Shown piece after piece: positions 32,362 to 39,447 of a DNA stretch of 64,000 bases (position 1 is the stretch's first letter; each line of letters opens with the position of its first letter). The stretch covers positions 434,001 through 498,000 of the forward strand of contig NZ_CP072378.1 in assembly GCF_018128245.1 (NCBI RefSeq). Direction: 5' to 3'. Below the pieces are notes generated by a model. The model saw nothing but the letters and a program-made list of their open reading frames with translations. It was not told the DNA's origin and searched no databases. The stretch is from Leptotrichia sp. oral taxon 221. GTDB taxonomy: Bacteria; Fusobacteriota; Fusobacteriia; Fusobacteriales; Leptotrichiaceae. The position numbers and the translations under genes are program-made.

Positions 32362-33219
32362 ATGAATAAGAAAAAAATTTTTACATTAATTAAAGAATAT
32401 TTTATGGTTGGTTTAGGAACTTTTATTTTGGCAATCGGACTTCAATTTTTCTTTTTTCCTAATAAAATTGCCAGTGGGGGAGTTACTGGATTGGCACTTG
32501 TTGTAAATTATATGTTTGGTATTCCTACCGGACTTTTTGTAGCTGTTGGCAATTTGATTTTATTTGTTTTGGCTTTTGTTGTTATAGGCAGCCAATTTGG
32601 AATAAAAAGTATTTATGCAACTATACTGTTGTCTGTTTTTCTTTCGTTTCTTGAAAAATTTTATCCGAATTATGCACTTACGCACGATTTAATTTTGGCA
32701 ACGATTTTTGGAAGTGTAATATGTGCTTTGGGAATTACTATAATATATTTTTATGAAGCGTCTACCGGCGGAACTTCTATCGTTGGAAAGATGATTAATG
32801 AATATTTTCATATCGGATACGGAATGTCGTGTTTTATTGCTGATGCGATTGTTACTATTTTGGCAATTTTTGCTTTTGGAGTTGAACTTGGTCTTGTGGG
32901 ATTGTTAAGTGTTTATGTAACAGGATTTATTACGGATAAGTTTATTGACGGATTTAATTCACGTAAACAAATTTTAATTATCACGTCCAAAAAAGATGTT
33001 GTACTTAATTACATTTTGAAAGATTTTGACAGAGGATGTACAGTTTTTAAGGCGACAGGAGGATATTCCGGAAGTGAAAGAGATGTGCTGATGACGGTTA
33101 TCGAAAGAAGACAATTCATTCGTTTGAGAAAATTTTTAAAAGCTAATGACCCGACTGCTTTTGTAACGGTTACCGATACGACAAAAGTTTTTGGAGAAGG
33201 ATTTGATGAATTACATTAA
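32362..33219 (+). CDS. YitT-family integral membrane protein
   Basis: This 285-residue protein has about five or six hydrophobic segments in its first 200 residues, including the conserved FPNKIASGGVTGLA and EASTGGTSIVGKM blocks of the YitT family. A soluble C-terminal domain of the DUF2179 type follows (TVFKATGGYSGSERDVLM near residue 224). The biochemical role of the family is poorly known. Codons ending in C (ACC, GGC, TAC) are more frequent here than in the preceding genes, which fits recent acquisition from another strain or species. It is the first gene of the accessory island. Confidence 0.88.
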   Translation: MNKKKIFTLIKEYFMVGLGTFILAIGLQFFFFPNKIASGGVTGLALVVNYMFGIPTGLFVAVGNLILFVLAFVVIGSQFGIKSIYATILLSVFLSFLEKFYPNYALTHDLILATIFGSVICALGITIIYFYEASTGGTSIVGKMINEYFHIGYGMSCFIADAIVTILAIFAFGVELGLVGLLSVYVTGFITDKFIDGFNSRKQILIITSKKDVVLNYILKDFDRGCTVFKATGGYSGSERDVLMTVIERRQFIRLRKFLKANDPTAFVTVTDTTKVFGEGFDELH

Positions 33220-33393
33220 AAAATTAGGAATTTTATCTTTAATATTATATTTTTGTTTATAATTGTTTGAGTTGTAACAAAAAAGAAAATAACAGCAAGC
33301 CAAGTTTTTATAGTGAATTTTTTTTTTGAAATATAAAAATTGTGGCTTTTTTATTTTAATTTTAAAAAAAGAACAAAAACAAACAAAAATATG

Positions 33394-33422
33394 TTGAAAA
33401 ATTATTTTTTTGTAGTATGTTA
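33394..33422 (+). promoter_or_regulatory. Promoter-like sequence upstream of deoC
   Basis: TTGAAA at 33394-33399 and TATGTT at 33417-33422 are 17 bases apart. An AGGAGG at 33429-33434 follows but has no start codon at the right distance. Confidence 0.4.
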
Positions 33423-33485
33423 TATTCAGGAGGAAAGATAACACACAAAAAGAAACAAAATTGAGCAGTGTTATCGGATAGAATT

Positions 33486-34199
33486 ATGAAAAAATTGATT
33501 AAAAAAGCAAATGAAATGACAACAAAAGAATTAGCTGCATATATTGATTATTCAGTATTGAAACCTGAATTTACTCAAGAAGAAATTATCGCTTTGACAA
33601 AAGACGGTGTAAAATTGGAATGTGCGACTATTTGTATCAATCCGGGATATATCGAATTATGTGAACCCTATGTAAAAGGAAGCAAAACAACTTTATGTCC
33701 GGTAACGGATTTTCCTTTTGGAACAAGCTCTACAAAATCGAGAGTTGAACAAATTGAAGATGTTGCAAAATATGACTCGGTGAGAGAAATAGACATTGTC
33801 GCTAATTTCGGATTAATTATAAGCGGAAAATATGATGAAGTAACAAAAGATATAAAAGCTTGCGTTGAAGCAGCACACAAAAACGGAAAAGAAATAAAAA
33901 TTATTTTTGAAACAGATGCTTTGAATGAAGAACAAATTAGAAAAACTTGTAAATGCTGTATTGAAGCGGGAGCAGATTTCGTAAAAACAAGTACAGGATT
34001 TTTGACAGGATATAATACAGTCGGAGCGACACCTGAAATTGTGAAAATAATGTTGGAAGAAGTCGGAGATAAATGTAAAGTAAAAGGAAGCGGAGGAATC
34101 CGTACAAGAGAACATTTTCTTAAATTAATCGATATGGGAATTGACAGAATGGGTGTAGGTTATAAATCAGTTCCGGTTGTATTGAATTTGGATAAATAA
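33486..34199 (+). CDS. deoC: Deoxyribose-phosphate aldolase
   Basis: DeoC cleaves 2-deoxyribose 5-phosphate to glyceraldehyde 3-phosphate and acetaldehyde. The catalytic Schiff-base Lys lies in DFVKTSTGF, and the second Lys in KVKGSGGIRT. The first-strand block YIDYSVLKPEFT is also typical. I prefer ATG 33486, giving 237 residues; the GTG at 33468 would add six. Neither has a good ribosome binding site. The gene looks intact, but its neighbours in the pentose-phosphate set (transaldolase, transketolase) are broken. Confidence 0.9.
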   Translation: MKKLIKKANEMTTKELAAYIDYSVLKPEFTQEEIIALTKDGVKLECATICINPGYIELCEPYVKGSKTTLCPVTDFPFGTSSTKSRVEQIEDVAKYDSVREIDIVANFGLIISGKYDEVTKDIKACVEAAHKNGKEIKIIFETDALNEEQIRKTCKCCIEAGADFVKTSTGFLTGYNTVGATPEIVKIMLEEVGDKCKVKGSGGIRTREHFLKLIDMGIDRMGVGYKSVPVVLNLDK

Positions 34200-34320
34200 T
34201 TTATTTAAATCAGATATTTGAAATTTAATGAATTAATTTTTCAAAAATCTAAAATTTTAAGTAAAATTATTCAAGTTATTAGTTTGATTTTAAAGTAATT
34301 TAAAAAATGGAGGAAAAATT

Positions 34321-34719
34321 ATGAAATTTTTTGTTGATACAGCGAATGTTGAAGATATTAAAAAAGCGAATGAAATGGGAGTAATATTCGGAGTAACTAC
34401 AAATCCGTCTTTAATTGCAAAAGAAGGACGAAATTTTGAAGAAGTTATAAAAGAAATTACAGGTATTGTTGACGGACCAATTAGCGGAGAAGTAAAAGCG
34501 ACAACTGTTGATGCACAGGGAATGATTAAAGAAGGAAGAGAAATTGCAGCTATTCATCCGAATTATGTGCAAGTGTTCGTACACCGATTCATATAATTGA
34601 TTGTGCCGGATATAGCGACAGTTCCGTACAAAGTTTTGGAACAAATGACAAAACATCCGTTGACCGATGTAGGTATAAAAAAATTCCAAGAAGATTATCA
34701 CAAAGTTTTCGGAAAATAA
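34321..34719 (+). pseudogene. tal: Broken transaldolase (TalC/MipB type) with internal deletions
   Basis: The first 88 or so residues read as a normal small transaldolase ([30 protein letters not shown]). After NYVQV the sequence jumps to a piece coding [11 protein letters not shown] in another frame, and then to [20 protein letters not shown] in a third. The central barrel with the catalytic Lys is missing: about 110 of 215 residues were lost. A second loss of a few bases lies near 34605. The first frame stops at 34594-34596. A functional enzyme is not possible. Confidence 0.85.
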
Positions 34720-34882
34720 ACAGCATTTAAAATATTAAAATATAAATTATAGAGTGCAGCTTTGATTTTGTACAAAAAAAACTTTTTTCTCTTTCTATTT
34801 TGATAAAAATAAAATTTCGTCAAATATGTTTTTACTGTACAATTTTCAAAGTTGTTACACTTTTAATAAAGGAAGGTTCAAA

Positions 34883-35698
34883 ATGGATTTATTAAAATTA
34901 AAATATTATGCAAATGAAGTACGCAAAAATATCATTAAAAGTACACATTCAGCAAAATCCGGACATCCTGGAGGTTCATTATCTGCAACAGAAATTTTAA
35001 CTTATTTATATTTTTCAAAAATGAACGTAAATTCTAAAAATCCTAAAATGGAAGAAAGAGATAGATTTGTATTATCTAAAGGACACGCAACCCCTGCATA
35101 TTATTCAGTTTTGGCACAAAAAGGCTTTTTTCCGATAGAAGATTTGTTGACATTTCGGCACACAGGCTCTTATTTGCAAGGTCATCTCAATTGGAAAAAA
35201 ATTCCGGGTGTGGATATGTCAAGCAGTTCTTTGGGACAAGGATGTTCTGCGGCGGTAGGAATAGCACTTTCTGCAAAATTGAGAAAAAAAGAATATAAAA
35301 CATATTGTCTTTTGGGTGATGGAGAAATTCAGGAAGGACAAGTTTGGGAAGCGGCAATGTTTGCAGGTTCAAGAAAGTTGGATAATCTTACATTTATAAT
35401 AGATAATAATGGACTGCAAATTGACGGAAAAATTGATGATATATGTTCTCCTTATCCAATAGACAAAAAATTTGAAGCATTTAATTTTTATGTAATAAAT
35501 GTTACCGACGGAAATGATTTTGAACAAATAGAAAAAGCATTTAAAGAAGCTGAAAACATAAAAGAAAAACCGATTGCGATTATTTTAAAAACTTTAATTT
35601 CTGTTCTTTTTTGTTTGTTTTTTTTTCAAAGTTGTGATAATATAATAATGAAAAATAAAAAACGGAGAGGTATTTATGATTGCAAGTCAAAGATTTGA
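34883..35698 (+). pseudogene. 3'-truncated transketolase N-terminal subunit
   Basis: This begins as a normal split transketolase N subunit with the thiamine-diphosphate site: KSGHPGGSLSATEIL, DRFVLSKGHATPAYY, and GDGEIQEGQVWEAAMFAG followed by DNNGLQIDG. After AIILKT (about 35592), where the family has a KGKG-type motif and about 40 more residues, it runs into unrelated low-complexity codons over the deoR promoter region and stops at 35698. The C-subunit gene that should follow is absent. I start at ATG 34883 with AAGGAAGG upstream; the upstream ATG at 34826 lacks such a site. Confidence 0.85.
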
Positions 35699-36440
35699 GA
35701 AAATTATTGAAATGGTAAATAAACGAGGGATTGTGAATGTAAAGGAATTAGCTGAAACTCTGGGAGTAACGCAGACTACCATTCGGAGAGATGCAGAAGA
35801 ACTGGAACGACAAGGGAAAATAATAAAAGTTCACGGCGGAGTAAAAAGTGTGGACCAAAAAGCGATTATGTCCAACCTTGATGAAAAAGAGATGAAAGAA
35901 AGAGTGGAAAATTACGAAAAAAAAGATGAAGTATGTAAAAAAGCGGCATCTTTTATAAAAAAAGGCGATTGTATATTTTTGGACGGTGGCACGACGATTG
36001 CTCCCATTGTTAAATATTTGAAAGACAAAAGTGTAAAAATTGTTACAAACAGTATGCTTGTTGCGAATGCTTTTCACGATAATAGCTCAGAATTATTTTT
36101 GGTCGGCGGAAAATACATCGCTGAATATGATATGTCGGTAGGTCCTATTGCGGTAAGCAATCTGGAAAATTTTAATTTTGATTACGCTTTTTTTAGTTGT
36201 GCAGGATTGGATTTGGAGCGTAAACTTGTTTATACAACGGAAATGGAAACAATGTTAATAAAACAAAAAGCAATGGAACTAGCTGTAAAAAAATATTTAT
36301 TAATAGACGATTCCAAATTATCCGTAAGAGGTTTTTACACATTTGTGGAAAGTTCAAGATTTGATGCGGTAATTTGTAACGATTCGGAAAATTTGAAAAA
36401 GGAAGAATTGCCGGAAAATTTTATTGCGATTAATAAATAG
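35676..36440 (+). CDS. DeoR-family transcriptional regulator
   Basis: This 254-residue regulator has the DeoR-type helix-turn-helix at the N-terminus (VNVKELAETLGVTQTTIRRDAEELERQGKI split over residues 20-50) and a sugar-phosphate-sensing domain (FLDGGTTI near 103, TNSMLVANA, FFSCAGLD). GGAGAGG lies before the ATG. A TATAAT at 35641-35646 is a possible -10. It overlaps the end of the truncated transketolase frame by 23 bases. It probably once controlled the deoC-tal-tkt genes. Confidence 0.9.
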   Translation: MIASQRFEKIIEMVNKRGIVNVKELAETLGVTQTTIRRDAEELERQGKIIKVHGGVKSVDQKAIMSNLDEKEMKERVENYEKKDEVCKKAASFIKKGDCIFLDGGTTIAPIVKYLKDKSVKIVTNSMLVANAFHDNSSELFLVGGKYIAEYDMSVGPIAVSNLENFNFDYAFFSCAGLDLERKLVYTTEMETMLIKQKAMELAVKKYLLIDDSKLSVRGFYTFVESSRFDAVICNDSENLKKEELPENFIAINK

Positions 36441-36550
36441 AATTTAATTTAAAAGTATACAAAACTTGGAGTGTACCCAAAATCTTGGACAAATAATTTG
36501 AAAACTAGTTTCCTATTTGTTAAAATATAGTTAAGGAGAGAAATTTGATT

Positions 36551-36697
36551 ATGAACAAGAGAAGTAAAAGGTACACAGATGAATTTAAAATGTTAATTTT
36601 AGAATTGCTGGAAGAAGGAAGAACAAAAAAATCATTAGAAACTGAATATGGGGTAGCAACGGCAACAATCAGAAAATGGGAAAAAGAATTTAAATGA
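36551..36697 (+). pseudogene. IS3-family OrfA, N-terminal fragment
   Basis: This encodes 48 residues, including the helix-turn-helix of IS3 OrfA (RYTDEFKMLILELLEEGR, then VATATIRKWEKEF). It stops early at a TGA. The deletion joint with orfB is right at this stop (about 36693). Confidence 0.8.
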
Positions 36698-37196
36698 AAA
36701 ATGGGTAAGTGATATAACATATATTTGGACAAGAAAGGACGGGTGGTGCTACTTATCAAGTATAATGGATTTGCACAGCAGAAGAATAATATCACATAAG
36801 GTTGGAAAATTTATGGATATAAAATTAGTTATCGATACCTTAAAAATGGCGATATATAAAAGAGGGGATATAACTGATCTGATAATACATACAGATAGAG
36901 GAAGCCAGTATATGAGTAAAGAATATCGTAAATTTTGTGCAAAAAAAGGCATAAGCGTATCTTACAGCAGAAAAGGAAATCCTTATGATAATGCATGTAT
37001 AGAATCATTCCATGCAACATTGAAAAAAGAATATGTACATAATGAAAACTTTGAAAATCTAGAAAGTTTAAGAACTGGAATGTACGAGTATATAGAAATA
37101 TGGTATAATAATAGCAGAATACACAGTAAAATAGGATTTACAAGTCCGAATGAATACGAAGAAAGCATGAAGAAAGGAAACAAAGAAATTGCTTAA
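36693..37196 (+). pseudogene. IS3-family OrfB (DDE transposase), 5'-truncated
   Basis: The frame reads from KWVSDITYIWT through HTDRGSQYMS to GNPYDNACIESFHATLKKEY, so the DDE catalytic core is present. The N-terminal 130 or so residues, including the helix-turn-helix and the start, are gone. It is not expected to be active. Confidence 0.85.
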
Positions 37197-37225
37197 AAAT
37201 AGTCTAAATTTTGGGGGACACTCCA

Positions 37226-37464
37226 ATAATAGTCTCTATCCGTTTTATTATAATTATTCAAGAGGTAAGTTGTCTACGCAAACAGAATTAAATGAATATA
37301 ATAAAGTTAAACATAGTAATTATAGTATGCAACAGATAAAAACTAGATTATGGAAGTTATTTAATTATCAAAAAACCGGAAATCCAGATTATTATGTTAA
37401 ACCAAGAAGAGTTGAATTATTACCTGAAATGAAAAATTTATGGGAAAGTGGTAAAAAAAAATGA
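37226..37464 (+). pseudogene. Orphan C-terminal fragment, possibly of a polymorphic toxin
   Basis: This is an open stretch of about 79 residues starting exactly at the IS3 right repeat, so its natural N-terminus is lost. It is Lys/Asn/Tyr-rich (SRGKLSTQTELNEYNKVKHS, LWKLFNYQKTGNPDYYVKPR). I do not recognise the fold. A small membrane-protein gene overlaps its end by four bases (ATGA), the layout of a toxin tip with its immunity gene. The toxin idea is inference from this and from the next gene pair. Confidence 0.5.
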
Positions 37465-37739
37465 CAAAGGATGATAAAAATGGCATTAAAAGTGTAGTTT
37501 GGCTATTTATTTTATATAATATTTCAGAAATTTTTCGAGTAGATTATCTCGTTACTAAAAATAAAAATTATTTAATTTTATCTATTTTTTTCTTACTATT
37601 AATTGAAATATATTTTATAAGAAAAATTATTTATTATTTAAGAAAAAAACAATTAAAAACCGGATGGAGTTATTATTATATTATTGTTGTTTTTATAATA
37701 ACTAAAATTATATTTTATAGATTATTTTTCATTTTTTAA
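37461..37739 (+). CDS. Small three-helix membrane protein, possible immunity protein
   Basis: A 92-residue protein with three hydrophobic stretches (about residues 10-24, 38-58 and 70-92). Its ATG overlaps the stop of the preceding orphan fragment. Small membrane proteins directly behind toxin C-termini often give immunity against membrane- or periplasm-active toxins. No family motif is recognised. Confidence 0.55.
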   Translation: MTKDDKNGIKSVVWLFILYNISEIFRVDYLVTKNKNYLILSIFFLLLIEIYFIRKIIYYLRKKQLKTGWSYYYIIVVFIITKIIFYRLFFIF

Positions 37740-37774
37740 TGATCCTATAAAATACTTAAATTATGTAATTTTAA

Positions 37775-37810
37775 AATAATCGTTGTTATAAAAAACAGCG
37801 GTTATTTTTT
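37775..37810 (+). terminator. Terminator after the first putative toxin/immunity pair
   Basis: Arms AATAATCGTTGTT and AACAGCGGTTATT (two wobble or mismatch positions) are followed by a T run. Confidence 0.7.
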
Positions 37811-38030
37811 CCTCATTTTTATACCTTTCAAATAATTAATATAAAAAAATTTTAATTATACCAGATTCGCCCATATATTCCCTACAAGCCAAAATTTTCG
37901 TTTAAGACATAGTTTTATTACCAAAAATTGATTTTTTGATAAGTATAAGACTCCTTATATTGGAACTGGAAATAAAAGGAAAGAACTCATATCTTCTAGT
38001 TCATCTAGATTATACAGTGTTGTTCCTGAA

Positions 38031-38480
38031 ATGCATGAATTAGACATAAAAAGAGAAACATTTAAGTCATTTGAAAATGGATATGTGAAGAATCCAACCG
38101 CACAAAATATAACAAATTATATAAACAATACAAATTATTTAGGAACATGTGGAAAGAAAGGAGCCTTGAATGGACAATATATGTATGTTGTGGATATTAA
38201 TGATAATATTATAATTGGGAATAGAGCTACGGGACAAATTATTAATGGTGGATTACCGCATCCAACACTAATAGGGGGGATTGATCCTAAGGTACAAGGT
38301 GCAGGAATAATTAATATACGAGGAGGTAAAATAATTAAAATTGATAATGCTAGTGGACACTTTAGACCAGATCCAAGTTCATTAAAAAAAGTTGAAAAAT
38401 TATTTCTAGAAAAAATACCAGATAAATATTATGACAGAAGATTTGAAGGATTTAAATTATACAATGAGGAAGGTCAATAA
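38031..38480 (+). CDS. Orphan polymorphic-toxin-like C-terminal domain
   Basis: This frame encodes 149 residues from ATG 38031, but it is open from 37932 without a start. This suggests it is the detached C-terminal tip of a larger secreted toxin. The segment with GGLPHPTLIGGIDPKVQGAG followed by GKIIKIDNASGHFRPDPSSL resembles, to my recollection, a module seen at the C-terminus of bacterial polymorphic toxins. I cannot name its activity. No ribosome binding site is evident before 38031. The next gene overlaps its stop by one base, as in a toxin-immunity pair. Confidence 0.6.
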   Translation: MHELDIKRETFKSFENGYVKNPTAQNITNYINNTNYLGTCGKKGALNGQYMYVVDINDNIIIGNRATGQIINGGLPHPTLIGGIDPKVQGAGIINIRGGKIIKIDNASGHFRPDPSSLKKVEKLFLEKIPDKYYDRRFEGFKLYNEEGQ

Positions 38481-38917
38481 TGAATAAAAGTTATATAGGA
38501 ACATGTGGAGTATTAAAAAATAACTCTCCCTCTCCAGACAAGATTATACATTCTGATGATATTTTTAAATATGAAAATTTTAATAAAAATTTTGGTTATC
38601 CAATGTCAGTTTTATGGGGAACGATATTAGAATGTAAAACTGAAGAAATAGATTATGTAGGTATAAAAATGCTTGGAAGTAAAAATCAAGAAGTAATTAG
38701 AATAAGAAAGGAATTTTATGAAATAATAAAATGTCCACGATTTAATATAGGTGACAAAGTTAAATTAATTAAATATCCTGAAAAAAAAGCAACTGTTAAA
38801 AAAATTTGTTGGCATGATAAGGATAAAAGAATTTACTATTTTCTTAATGTTGAAAATGATAAAAGAAAAAGTACAAGTAGATATTATGAAGATGAAAATA
38901 AGTTTGAAAAAATATAA
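38480..38917 (+). CDS. Probable immunity protein of the orphan toxin domain
   Basis: A 145-residue soluble protein whose ATG overlaps the stop of the toxin-like frame (TAATG). The C-terminal half, from FNIGDKVKLIKYPEKKATVK, looks like a small beta-barrel (KOW/SH3-like) domain. The N-terminus SYIGTCG echoes NYLGTCG in the toxin frame. The function is inferred from position only. An IS256-family remnant begins nine bases after the gene. Confidence 0.6.
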   Translation: MNKSYIGTCGVLKNNSPSPDKIIHSDDIFKYENFNKNFGYPMSVLWGTILECKTEEIDYVGIKMLGSKNQEVIRIRKEFYEIIKCPRFNIGDKVKLIKYPEKKATVKKICWHDKDKRIYYFLNVENDKRKSTSRYYEDENKFEKI

Positions 38918-38925
38918 GTAAAATA

Positions 38926-39437
38926 AGGGATAGTCCAGAATTTTGTGTAAACTCAAAATATAATATATGGTACAGGATGGTAGTTTTATCATCCTGTTTT
39001 TAAATTCTTCCTTCAAAATAAATACTTAACTGAGAATATATTTCTCCCCAGCCTGGTATCCTTCCAGTCCATTTCTTTGTTGCTTCCTTTAAGCTTAGGT
39101 ATACCGATTTCATTAATGCTTCATCTGTAGGATAAAGTGATTTTGTCTTTGTATACTTTCTTAATTGTCTGTTTAAGCTTTCTATCGGGTTTGTCGTATA
39201 TATCAGCTTTCTTATCTTTGTATCATATTTAAAGTATGTTGTCAACTCTTTCCACACCTTACTTAAAACCTCTATTTATAAGCAACTCTCACTTTTTCTG
39301 TTCAGATTATTAAATATTTCTATAACTATATTTTAAACAGACAGATTTCTTTTTTACCGTACAAAAACCTCCAAATATTATATAGTTATTTTACCATATA
39401 TTATTTAGAGGTTTACACAAAAATTTTTACACACCCT
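38926..39437 (-). mobile_element. IS256-family remnant with internal deletion
   Basis: Imperfect inverted repeats lie at 38926-38952 and 39411-39437; they share AATTTTGTGTAAAC-type sequence, and a matching ATATATTATTT-rich stretch lies inside both. The 512-base size is far below the usual 1.3 kb or so. Only the last part of the transposase gene is left. The element sits between the toxin/immunity remnants and the gltD stop. Confidence 0.8.
39000..39257 (-). pseudogene. IS256-family (mutator-type) transposase, C-terminal fragment
   Basis: 85 residues remain. The block KLIYTTNPIESLNRQLRKYT holds the last catalytic Glu of the family, and the tail is WGEIYSQLSIYFEGRI. Upstream of the fragment the frame is closed by stops, and the catalytic Asp region is missing, so it cannot be active. 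Confidence 0.88.
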
Positions 39438-39447
39438 AGCTTTTCTT

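Larger units (their letters stand above)
36467..37225 (+). mobile_element. IS3-family remnant with internal deletion
   Basis: The terminal inverted repeats are at 36467-36490 (TGGAGTGTACCCAAAATCTT at the outer end) and 37202-37225 (reverse complement begins TGGAGTGTCCCCCAAAATTT). Inside are an orfA fragment and the 3' half of orfB. The first part of orfB is missing. At 759 bases it is well below a full-length IS3 element (about 1.2-1.5 kb). I see no matching target duplication on the two sides, which suggests a rearrangement after insertion. Confidence 0.85.

Noticed and set aside
34826-34882. Longer transketolase start at ATG 34826
   Set aside because: The extra 19 residues look like translated non-coding sequence, and the good ribosome site is before ATG 34883.
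37189-37464. Intact 91-residue gene from TTG 37189
   Set aside because: Its first 12 residues come from the IS3 end and inverted repeat, and no ribosome site is present, so I treat it as a truncated fragment starting at 37226.
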